Part shown: in pieces, positions 1 through 5,601 of the stretch
Position numbering within the stretch: the stretch's first letter is position 1
How the letters are laid out: each line of letters starts with the position of its first letter
From: DATJFH01 sp035495815
Lineage (GTDB): Bacteria > Acidobacteriota > Terriglobia > Bryobacterales > Bryobacteraceae
DNA: 5,601 nucleotides
Direction of reading: 5' to 3'
Assembly: GCA_035495815.1 (NCBI GenBank)
Contig: DATJFH010000182.1
Coordinates: forward strand, 1 to 5,601
The notes under the pieces: model-generated
Databases searched by the model: none
Seen by the model: the letters and a program-made list of their open reading frames with translations, nothing else
Told to the model about the DNA's origin: nothing
Translations under genes and position numbers: made by a program

Positions 1-988
1 CGTCGCGATCGTCGGCAGCGGCCCCGCCGGACTCGCCGCCGCGCAGCAGCTCACCCGCGGCGGACACGATGTCGCTGTCTTCGAGAAGAACGACCGCATC
101 GGCGGCCTGCTCCGCTATGGCATCCCGAATTTCAAAATGGAGAAGCACCTCATCGACCGGCGGATGCGGCAGATGGAGCAGGAGGGCGTTCGCTTCGTCA
201 CCAATGCCCATGTCGGGCAGAACGTCGCCGTGGACGATCTGCGGCGCGAATATGACGCCCTGCTGCTCACTGGCGGCGCCGAGTGGTCGCGCGACCTGAA
301 AGCGCCGGGCCGCGAGCTCAAGGGCATCCACTTCGCCATGGAGTTCCTGCCGCAGCAGAACCGCCGCTGCGAAGGCGACACGGTTCCCGAGGAAGGCGCC
401 ATCCTGGCCACCGGCAAGCGCGTGGTCATCATCGGCGGCGGCGACACGGGCGCGGACTGCCTGGGCACCTCGCACCGTCAAAAGGCGCTGTCGGTGCATC
501 AGTTCGAGCTGATGCCGGAGCCGCCCAGGGAGCGTTCTCCGCAGACCCCCTGGCCGCTGTGGCCGATGCAGCTCCGCATCGAGAGCTCCCATGAGGAAGG
601 CGGCAAGCGCGAGTGGGCCATCGCCACCACCAGGTTCGTCGGGGACGAGCAGGGCAACGTGAAACAACTGCACGCCGTGCGCGTCGGTCCGCCGCCGAAG
701 TTCGAGCCGATTCCGGGAACCGAGATCGTGCTCGAAGCCGATCTCGTGCTGCTGGCCATGGGCTTCCTGGGGCCGGTCCGCAACGGCATGCTGGACCAGT
801 TGGGCGTCAAGCTGGACGCGCGGGGCAATGTGGAGGTGGGCCCGGACTGGATGTCGTCGGTCCCCGGTGTCTTCGCCGCCGGCGACATGCGCCGCGGCCA
901 GTCGCTTGTAGTATGGGCGATTTCCGAAGGACGCAAAGCCGCCCGCGCTGTGGATATGTATCTCATGGGCGAGAGCCGGCTGCCTTAG
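1..988 (+). CDS. gltD: Glutamate synthase (NADPH) small subunit GltD, 5'-truncated
   Basis: The reading frame enters at base 2 and runs 328 codons to TAG at 986-988. GltD takes electrons from NADPH through FAD and iron-sulfur clusters to the large subunit GltB, which makes two glutamates from glutamine and 2-oxoglutarate in the cytoplasm. Fragment residues 5-10 are GSGPAG, the first dinucleotide-binding loop (FAD), followed by IGGLLRYGIPNFKMEKHLID, a strong GltD signature. A second Rossmann motif, IGGGDTGADCLGTSHRQ, with GGGDTG at about 145-150, binds NADPH. The C-terminal FAD motif VFAAGDMRRGQSLVVWAISE is at about 290-309. Family members are about 480 residues long, so the N-terminal cysteine-rich cluster-binding domain lies outside the window; GltB would be expected upstream. 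No frameshift is visible. The related PreT/NADPH-dependent oxidoreductase families share the fold, but FKMEKHLIDRR and GTSHRQ fit GltD best. Confidence 0.95.
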   Translation, partial: VAIVGSGPAGLAAAQQLTRGGHDVAVFEKNDRIGGLLRYGIPNFKMEKHLIDRRMRQMEQEGVRFVTNAHVGQNVAVDDLRREYDALLLTGGAEWSRDLKAPGRELKGIHFAMEFLPQQNRRCEGDTVPEEGAILATGKRVVIIGGGDTGADCLGTSHRQKALSVHQFELMPEPPRERSPQTPWPLWPMQLRIESSHEEGGKREWAIATTRFVGDEQGNVKQLHAVRVGPPPKFEPIPGTEIVLEADLVLLAMGFLGPVRNGMLDQLGVKLDARGNVEVGPDWMSSVPGVFAAGDMRRGQSLVVWAISEGRKAARAVDMYLMGESRLP

Positions 989-1047
989 GGTTCACGCGTC
1001 TCGGTTCATTTCCCTTATGCTCGCCGAGCCGGGGGGGCCAGTCCAGG

Positions 1048-2916
1048 CTACCGGCTGGCGCTTCTGACGGCCCAAAGCTCGTGCCGGATCGTCCGCAGCG
1101 TGAAGCCTATCTGCCCATCGGGTGAAACGCTCAAATCGAAGATTTGTCCCTCGATCTCCGGACCCAGCTTTCGGGCGGCTCCCCCGCTGGATGCCACCAC
1201 CCAGAGCTGGCTCTTTCCAGCCGGTCCGGAAGAGGTGGGATAGACCAGGTACCGGCTGTCCGCCGTCCAGATGATCTCGCGCCGCTGCCGGATCGGCTGC
1301 GCGTTGACTATTGTTCGGACCTGGCCGGTTTCCAGCGTAACGATCTTGATTCGGGCATTGCGGCCGCTTGCTTCCGGGGCCACGACGTAAGCGATCTCCT
1401 TACCATCAGGAGATGGGGTGGGTTCATAAACGAATGTCGACGTTGGTTCCGTTAACACCTTTCTCCACTCGCTCGAACCCTTCCGCATGGCGATCGCGTT
1501 CAATCCCTCCACCCGGTACAGTGTCGAGCCATCGTTCGACCACGCAGCCTGGGAAAACTGTGACTCCAAGGTGTAACGGGTCACCTCGGCGGCCACTTCC
1601 ACCGCTCTGCCGGACGCCGCGTCCACCTTGTATAGCGACAAGACGCGACGGTCATCGACAGCCATCATGAGCACGTGACGGTTGTCGCTCGTCCATGCTG
1701 GGGAAGGCATCCATTGGGGCATAGACCGGTTGGCCGGAAGCTGAATGGGCGCCGTGGTTTCACGGCCCGTCGCCAGATCGCGCACCGTGATGGACGCGCC
1801 ATCCATGTGGACGTACCCGCTTTGCAGACCGATCCACGCGAGCTTCTTGCCATCCGGCGACCACATAGGAATCGCGTTCAGGTTTTCGAGTTTTGAAGTG
1901 ACCCGAGCCGGTTGGCCGACCAGCTTTCCGGCGCCCGCGTCAACGCTAGCCGTGTAACCATTCATCAGGCCATGATGCTGTAGGTCGTAGTAGATGGCGC
2001 CGGAGGCGTCAATTCCTACCGCATCAAACGTTTCGAGGCCGCCTCTGAGCAACTCCGGCGGCCCCGGCTGGCCTTCACGAATGGGAACCCGGTAAATGCC
2101 GAATGAATCCGGGGTCCTGAGGCCGCTGCCGATGATCAGGTCTTCGGAGTCGGGTAACCATCCCAGGACGCGGCTCTCCGAACCGCCGGCATTGGCAACG
2201 GTAGCCTCGCCGGGGCCGCTCGCTGCAAAGATCCGGGTCTGCCTGCCGTCGGAATAGGCGACGTAGCGTCCATCCGGCGATATTCCTCCGGAGAGGGCCT
2301 GCCGGGCGAGGCCGAGGTCGGTCTTTATCGTATGCACCGCTCCGCTTGGGATGTCCAGCAGGACGAGATTGTTTTTCTGCTGTGTCATGGAACCCTCGAG
2401 GCTTTGGCTGAGACACAGCAGCTTTCTGGAATCGGGGCTCCAGGCGAGCGGCCGCAGCCCGCCGGTTCGCTCGGAGCGAAACAGGGTCCTGGCTTCACCG
2501 CCGTCGGAACGAGTGAGACGCAACTCCCAGGGGCCCAGAAAATCAGGCCCGACTACGAAGGCGATCCACTGTCCGTCGGGAGACACGCGCACGCCGAGAG
2601 CTTCGTGAGGGCCGCTTACCGTGCGAGGCTGGTCGGCAATGGTCCGCGTTTGGCCGGAAGTTGGATCGTGAATGATTACGCCCGCGGTCTCGGCGCCTCG
2701 GCCCACGACGCTCCTCCCGTCGCCGCTAATCCCGGTAATAAAAGACCTTGACGTCCAAAGCTGCTGCGGGGTGGTCAGGCTGCCGGCGGGACTGTCTTTC
2801 CTCTGTTGCGCAGCCGCTCCGATATGGAGTACGAAGTATAAGCCGAAGGCGGCTGCGAAAGCTTTGAGTGCTCGCGCGGCAACTCCAGGCTCAGGTGTCA
2901 ACGCGAAGGAGTTCAA
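1048..2916 (-). CDS. Secreted TolB-like beta-propeller (PD40/WD40-like repeat) protein
   Basis: 622 codons, TTG start at 2916 and TAG stop at 1048-1050. The N-terminus has a long n-region, a hydrophobic core (about residues 17-33) and an AAA-QQ cleavage site near 36/37, so the product should be exported. The rest is a series of PD40-type propeller motifs: SGDGRSVVG (64), SPDGQWIAF (112), SPDSRKLLC (160), SPDGRYVAY (213), PDSEDLII (255), SPDGKKLAW (353), TSDNRHVLM (409), SNDGSTLYR (460), SPDGKEIAY (502), TADSRYLVY (551) and SPDGQIGFT (598). It ends in RHELWAVRSA, similar to the C-termini of many acidobacterial TolB-like proteins. I see no hydrolase domain or GxSxG nucleophile motif, so it is not a complete S9 peptidase, and no kinase or DNA-binding domain is fused. 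Propellers of this type usually bind proteins or glycans; the ligand here is unknown. It is the last gene of the three-gene minus-strand block. There is no in-frame ATG before codon 177, and the frame is closed by a TGA near 3022, so TTG is the best start. Confidence 0.85.
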   Translation of the reverse strand: MNSFALTPEPGVAARALKAFAAAFGLYFVLHIGAAAQQRKDSPAGSLTTPQQLWTSRSFITGISGDGRSVVGRGAETAGVIIHDPTSGQTRTIADQPRTVSGPHEALGVRVSPDGQWIAFVVGPDFLGPWELRLTRSDGGEARTLFRSERTGGLRPLAWSPDSRKLLCLSQSLEGSMTQQKNNLVLLDIPSGAVHTIKTDLGLARQALSGGISPDGRYVAYSDGRQTRIFAASGPGEATVANAGGSESRVLGWLPDSEDLIIGSGLRTPDSFGIYRVPIREGQPGPPELLRGGLETFDAVGIDASGAIYYDLQHHGLMNGYTASVDAGAGKLVGQPARVTSKLENLNAIPMWSPDGKKLAWIGLQSGYVHMDGASITVRDLATGRETTAPIQLPANRSMPQWMPSPAWTSDNRHVLMMAVDDRRVLSLYKVDAASGRAVEVAAEVTRYTLESQFSQAAWSNDGSTLYRVEGLNAIAMRKGSSEWRKVLTEPTSTFVYEPTPSPDGKEIAYVVAPEASGRNARIKIVTLETGQVRTIVNAQPIRQRREIIWTADSRYLVYPTSSGPAGKSQLWVVASSGGAARKLGPEIEGQIFDLSVSPDGQIGFTLRTIRHELWAVRSASR

Positions 2917-2926
2917 CGGGAGTAGG

Positions 2927-2930
2927 CTCC
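2927..2930 (-). promoter_or_regulatory. Ribosome binding site supporting the TTG start
   Basis: On the minus strand GGAG lies 10 nt before the TTG at 2916. The spacing is long but tolerable. The only other in-frame candidate before the signal peptide is a TTG five codons later, which has no purine-rich sequence ahead of it, so this site favours the 2916 start. Confidence 0.45.
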
Positions 2931-2992
2931 GGGTATCCGATTGGCGCCGGGTGACGCGAACGTCGCCGCCGGCGCCGCAATCCGAAGCGCGG

Positions 2993-4015
2993 TTACCGGT
3001 GACTGGTCTGATAGTGGGCTTTCAGCATGTCGAGCCCGAAATCCCCGTTGTAGTCACGCCACACCGAGTGGATGTGGTTGGCGTTGTTCTGGGTATTGTC
3101 GTACTCGATCAGGAAAATCGGAGACTGCACGCGGTAGTAATGCGGTCCGCCCCGTTCGAGCGATCCGGCCCAGGCGAAGTGCAGGTTCTTCCCCGCCTTC
3201 TTGATCTGCTCCATCCGAGCCTGAGCCATCTGCTCCGGCACGTTGTGGGCATATTCCTCGAGCAGCGCCATCAGCATCGCGAACTGCTTGCCGTTCATCT
3301 TCGACGCGGAAAGCCCGGAGGGCTGCCCCTCGAGAGCCGCCTTGCGCGAGGCCATGGTGAAGATGTCTTTGTACGCCGTCTGATCGACCACGGCGGTCTT
3401 CTTCTGCTCGCCTTCTAGAGAAGTCACCAGGTCGCGGGCCAGGTCCTCCTCGGCCGCCAGCACGCGCGTTCCTTTACGCGGACCGTCTTTCACATCGGCC
3501 GGATTCGATCCGAAGAAGCTGGGCGAATCCACCACCTTTCCGCCCACCACAGTGTAGTTCTGGCTCAGATGGTGCCCTTCCACCCGATATCCCCACACTC
3601 CGCTCGAGGAAGGTTCGCCGAAGATCGTGAAAAAATATCCATCCGGATTCCGGCGCTCCCCGCTATCCTTCTCCATCACCTTGAGCACGTCTTCCAGGCT
3701 CATGATGGTCACCGCTTTGATGTAGCCGCGCTGGCTCAGTCCGGCGCTCAGCAGCGCATGCGCCAGCTTGGTCTGGTAGGACGTCATCTCTTTCAGCGGA
3801 AGTCCCTTCCGCGCCTTGGGGATGAAGTGCCAGTCGAAACGCTGGTCGTCGTCGAATTTGTAGGTTGCCTGCGCCCGCTGCTGGGGAGTCAGCGAATTCA
3901 GGAAGTTTTTAGCCGCCGTCTCCATGATTCCGGAGGACGGGATCCGAACGTAGGCAGAAGTCAGCAACATCGCTCCCGCTCCAATCGCCAGAAGCCGCAA
4001 CAGAGGTGCTTTCAT
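2993..4015 (-). CDS. Secreted DUF3500 family protein
   Basis: 340 codons from ATG at 4015 to TAA at 2993-2995. The N-terminus MKAPLLRLLAIGAGAMLLTS is a signal peptide or membrane anchor, so the protein probably acts outside the cytoplasm. Residues about 30-335 resemble the DUF3500 family: an early DWHFIP segment (61-66), a GLPLKEMTSYQ segment (71-81), the block GVWGYRVEGHHLSQNY (139-154) with a His pair, and a C-terminal block IEYDNTQNNANHIHSVWRD (303-321) followed by NGDFG. The function of DUF3500 is not established to my knowledge; conserved His, Asp and Glu residues would suit metal binding or hydrolysis, but that is inference. A start seven codons upstream (ATG-ATG at 4031-4036) is possible, but it lacks a good ribosome binding site and would spoil the signal peptide, whereas 4015 has GGAG at 5 nt. 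It lies about 40 bp after the M23 gene and 76 bp before the propeller gene, suggesting cotranscription. Confidence 0.85.
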   Translation of the reverse strand: MKAPLLRLLAIGAGAMLLTSAYVRIPSSGIMETAAKNFLNSLTPQQRAQATYKFDDDQRFDWHFIPKARKGLPLKEMTSYQTKLAHALLSAGLSQRGYIKAVTIMSLEDVLKVMEKDSGERRNPDGYFFTIFGEPSSSGVWGYRVEGHHLSQNYTVVGGKVVDSPSFFGSNPADVKDGPRKGTRVLAAEEDLARDLVTSLEGEQKKTAVVDQTAYKDIFTMASRKAALEGQPSGLSASKMNGKQFAMLMALLEEYAHNVPEQMAQARMEQIKKAGKNLHFAWAGSLERGGPHYYRVQSPIFLIEYDNTQNNANHIHSVWRDYNGDFGLDMLKAHYQTSHR

Positions 4016-4020
4016 AGGAA

Positions 4021-4024
4021 CTCC
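4021..4024 (-). promoter_or_regulatory. Ribosome binding site deciding the DUF3500 start
   Basis: On the minus strand GGAG is followed by a 5-nt spacer and then ATG at 4015. This near-ideal arrangement is why the 4015 start is preferred over the tandem ATGs at 4031-4036, whose upstream sequence is not purine-rich in the right place. Confidence 0.7.
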
Positions 4025-4055
4025 AGGCTCCATCATACTGCCAAAATCGCAAATG

Positions 4056-4943
4056 TCAGAACGGAAAATCGGACTTGACCGGCTGGGTCACAGCCACGGT
4101 CCGGACCAGAAACCGGTAGGGGTTCACGGGCACGCCCCCCACCCTGACTTCATAATGAAGATGCGGCGCCGTGACCCGGCCCGTACTTCCGACCCGCCCC
4201 ACCAGCTCGCCCTGCCGGATCTCCTGCCCCGCGATGACGTCAAATTTCGACAGATGGGCATAGTAGGTCTGCATGCCGGTGTTGTGGGTAATCACCACCA
4301 GCTTGCCGTAGCCGCCGTAGTACTGCGCGTAGCTGACCACGCCGTCGGCCGCCGACTTGACCGGTGTCCCCATCGGCGCCGAAATATCGACTCCCGTGTG
4401 CATCGCCCCTTCCCCGGAGAACGGGTCGCTGCGCCGTCCGAACGGACCCATCAGTCGGCCGTCGATCGGCCAGATGTTCGGCTGTGTATTCCGCTGCAGC
4501 CGCAGCATGTAGCTACGGTCGAACCGCGCGAAGGTGGTAGCCTTCAGGGCATCATACTCTTCCAGGGTTTCGGAGAAGGTCGGCACCAGCCTGCCTTCCG
4601 TCGAGATATCCGTCGGCCCGATCAGGCTCTTCTTGACCCCGATCATCAGGGAAACTTCTTTGGCATTCAGCTTCAGCGTTGCCAGCTGCTCGTCTGTCTG
4701 GTTTGCTATCTTCTGCAAATTCTGATATTTACTGCGCAATACTTCGGCTTCCTGTTTAAGCGCATTGTAGCTCGATACCTTCAAGGCCATGCGCACATAA
4801 CTGGAAACAAAGCCGAATAGCGAGAAACAGCCGAGGACTGCCAGCCCGAGAATGCCGTAGATGGCCTGATGGGGAATATGAATGCGGCGCAGCCGACCGT
4901 GAATGGAATGAGCGAGGACGACAATAAAGTAGTTCTGCTTCAT
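4056..4943 (-). CDS. Membrane-anchored M23 family (LytM-type) metalloendopeptidase
   Basis: 295 codons, ATG at 4943 and TGA at 4056-4058. M23 peptidases cut peptide cross-links in peptidoglycan. Order of parts: a short basic cytoplasmic N-terminus (1-27), one transmembrane helix (about 28-50, rich in G, L, F), a helical, probably coiled-coil stretch with many K, E, Q and L (about 52-100), a linker, and the LytM domain (about 160-280). Predicted zinc ligands are H182 and D186 of MHTGVDIS and H263 of HLHYEV; H230 of YYAHLS and H261 would be the catalytic histidines. All are present, so the enzyme looks active rather than a degenerate NlpD/EnvC-type activator. The TM helix plus coiled coil resembles division- and elongation-associated M23 proteins held at the outer face of the inner membrane. 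It is the first gene of the minus-strand block and diverges from the sigma factor gene, with its own promoter about 100 bp upstream. Substrate and partner are unknown. Confidence 0.92.
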   Translation of the reverse strand: MKQNYFIVVLAHSIHGRLRRIHIPHQAIYGILGLAVLGCFSLFGFVSSYVRMALKVSSYNALKQEAEVLRSKYQNLQKIANQTDEQLATLKLNAKEVSLMIGVKKSLIGPTDISTEGRLVPTFSETLEEYDALKATTFARFDRSYMLRLQRNTQPNIWPIDGRLMGPFGRRSDPFSGEGAMHTGVDISAPMGTPVKSAADGVVSYAQYYGGYGKLVVITHNTGMQTYYAHLSKFDVIAGQEIRQGELVGRVGSTGRVTAPHLHYEVRVGGVPVNPYRFLVRTVAVTQPVKSDFPF

Positions 4944-4946
4944 GAT

Positions 4947-4952
4947 CTCCTT
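4947..4952 (-). promoter_or_regulatory. Ribosome binding site of the M23 gene
   Basis: The minus strand reads AAGGAG, then three bases (ATC), then the ATG at 4943. The match to the anti-Shine-Dalgarno sequence is strong and the spacing short. It supports this ATG as the start, and the resulting N-terminus fits a membrane protein. Confidence 0.7.
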
Positions 4953-5044
4953 CTGAATGACTGTGAGAGCCAGGGACAGCCGAAAAATGCCTGCCGCTCC
5001 AGTTCAGTCGGTACTGGGAACCGTACTTCAACCGGTGAATGTTG

Positions 5045-5074
5045 ACTGTAACAATTTGAGTAACAGAGTGTCAA
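5045..5074 (-). promoter_or_regulatory. Sigma-70-type promoter of the M23-DUF3500-propeller block
   Basis: On the minus strand a perfect -35 box TTGACA (5074-5069) is followed by an 18-bp spacer and a -10-like box TACAGT (5050-5045), which matches 4 of 6 consensus positions including the important first T, second A and last T. Transcription would begin near 5038, giving a 5' UTR of about 95 nt to the ATG at 4943. The perfect -35 box and correct orientation make this the best promoter in the window; the start point itself is inferred. Confidence 0.55.
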
Positions 5075-5318
5075 GCCGGCCCGTCTATCGATTTGTCCTG
5101 CATTCGGCCTCCCAGTTCTTCTCTTTCTGGCGGCGATCGATACCAGGTCAAGGTTACCGCCTGGAAGGAAGTCCGCCCGGTCATCGTTTTGCAACGGTAG
5201 TGGTGTGTCTTGCATCCAAATGACAGGAAGACTTCTTTCCGGATCCCCGCCGACCTCAGATGAAAAAGCTGAACAAACTGCACAAATGGAAGAGTCTGGG
5301 CGAGCGGGGCCGGGGGCG

Positions 5319-5341
5319 AGCGACGTTGGTCGGTCGCTTTT
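5319..5341 (+). promoter_or_regulatory. Hairpin with short T tract in the sigma gene leader
   Basis: AGCGAC (5319-5324) and GTCGCT (5333-5338) pair perfectly around an 8-nt loop, and the 3' arm runs into TTTT (5338-5341). The shape is like a weak intrinsic terminator, but the T tract is only four bases and the stem six base pairs. It ends 26 nt before the sigma factor start codon, so it could equally affect translation or be chance. Confidence 0.25.
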
Positions 5342-5367
5342 GAGGTCGACCCAGCGAGAGTGGTCCT

Positions 5368-5601
5368 ATGGAAATGTTTGAAGAACAAAAGTCTGCACCC
5401 GATGTGCTCAATTTCCCGCTCGGCGAGTCGCCGGAATTTCTGGATTCCGACGCGCCTGAGGGCGACGAGCCACAGCAGGCGCACGAGGAAGCCTTAGAAG
5501 AGTCCGTTACCGACGATCCGGTGCGGGTTTACCTGCGCGAAATGGGATCGGTTTCCTTGCTCAGCCGGCAAAAAGAAATCGACCTGGCCCAGCGGATGGA
5601 G
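5368..5601 (+). CDS. rpoD: Primary-type RNA polymerase sigma-70 factor (RpoD/SigA-like), 3'-truncated
   Basis: 78 codons from ATG at 5368 to the window edge. Residues 50-78 read DPVRVYLREMGSVSLLSRQK followed by EIDLAQRME, the classic sigma-70 region 1.2 (family pattern DPVRxYLxEMGxVxLLTREgE). Sigma factors of this group bind core polymerase and direct it to -35/-10 promoters. The start is well fixed: an in-frame TGA at 5341-5343 precedes it and no other start codon lies between; a second ATG at 5374 would lose two residues. The ribosome binding site is weak (GAGAG, 7 nt upstream). The segment before region 1.2 is only 49 residues and very acidic (17 Asp/Glu among the first 50 residues, one Lys), so a normal-length region 1.1 is absent. 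The rest of the protein is outside the window, so an alternative primary-like sigma factor (SigB/HrdB-paralogue type) cannot be ruled out. Confidence 0.88.
   Translation, partial: MEMFEEQKSAPDVLNFPLGESPEFLDSDAPEGDEPQQAHEEALEESVTDDPVRVYLREMGSVSLLSRQKEIDLAQRME

Larger units (their letters stand above)
4944..5367. other. Divergent intergenic region between the M23 and sigma factor genes
   Basis: 424 bp without a convincing protein gene. From left to right it holds the M23 ribosome binding site (4947-4952), an imperfect inverted repeat in the M23 5' UTR (5001-5033), the M23 promoter with internal direct repeats (5042-5074), a group of overlapping short inverted repeats (5112-5164), a small CGTT/AACG hairpin (5185-5196), a 27-codon basic ORF with no ribosome binding site (5260-5343), and a terminator-like hairpin (5319-5341). 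I found no good sigma-70 promoter for the + strand gene by eye and no tRNA-like fold. Long reverse-strand frames crossing this region do not resemble known proteins. Confidence 0.6.

Noticed and set aside
989..1047. Possible bidirectional terminator between gltD and the propeller gene
   Set aside because: Only short arms (GCTC/GAGC with a 3-nt loop, CTCGG/CCGAG with a long loop) and no T tract on either strand; the run of seven G at 1031-1037 is not a terminator signal.
613..1125. 170-codon open frame on the + strand overlapping the gltD end
   Set aside because: It is out of frame with gltD and reads an Arg/Gly/Pro-rich sequence typical of a shadow frame.
2672..3418. 248-codon open frame on the + strand
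   Set aside because: It lies antisense to the propeller and DUF3500 genes, spans both, and its protein has no recognisable motif; it is a product of GC-rich codon bias.
3569..4078. 169-codon open frame on the + strand
   Set aside because: Antisense to the DUF3500 gene and running into the M23 stop region; no motif.
4053..4820. 255-codon open frame on the + strand
   Set aside because: It is antisense to the M23 gene, whose catalytic motifs are unambiguous. The frame's translation is rich in His, Arg and Pro without domain features.
5185..5196. CGTT/AACG mini-hairpin
   Set aside because: A four-base-pair stem with a four-base loop is expected by chance in a region of this size and has no context.
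4944..5367. A tRNA, 6S RNA or other known structured RNA in the divergent gap
   Set aside because: No cloverleaf, T-loop motif or long 6S-like helix could be found by eye; only short local stems are present.
5071..5484. 137-codon open frame on the - strand across the intergenic region
   Set aside because: It overlaps the sigma factor N-terminus on the opposite strand and covers the M23 promoter; no recognisable domain.

Overview
This GC-rich window appears to be chromosomal DNA from an Acidobacteriota member, probably near Bryobacter/Solibacter. That placement is an inference from protein style: a secreted protein built from many PD40-type propeller motifs and ending in ELWAV, a DUF3500 protein, and an M23 peptidase whose N-terminus begins YFIVVLAHSIHGRLRR. 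No rRNA or other phylogenetic marker is complete here, so the assignment is provisional.

Layout: the left edge (to 988, + strand) holds the C-terminal two thirds of GltD, the small subunit of NADPH-dependent glutamate synthase, cut by the window edge. It converges on a block of three minus-strand genes across a gap of about 60 bp. Read in the direction of transcription, the block is a membrane-anchored M23 (LytM-type) endopeptidase (4943 to 4056), a secreted DUF3500 protein (4015 to 2993), and a secreted TolB-like beta-propeller protein with a TTG start (2916 to 1048). The gaps are about 40 and 76 bp. All three starts have Shine-Dalgarno-like sequences, and all three products carry an export or membrane signal. 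One sigma-70-type promoter upstream of the M23 gene (TTGACA, 18 bp, TACAGT) could serve the whole block, making it an envelope-directed transcription unit.

The right part is a 424-bp divergent intergenic region followed by the first 78 codons of a primary-type sigma-70 factor (rpoD/sigA-like) on the + strand, cut by the right edge. The intergenic region contains the M23 promoter, several small inverted repeats, and a short basic ORF that overlaps a hairpin just ahead of rpoD. No convincing promoter for rpoD was found by eye.

The genes combine core metabolism (nitrogen assimilation), core transcription, and a small cell-envelope cluster. I see no mobile element, CRISPR array, tRNA, rRNA or defence system. 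The least explained items are the DUF3500 protein and its neighbours, the repeat-rich M23 promoter, and the leader of the sigma gene with its unusually short acidic N-terminus.
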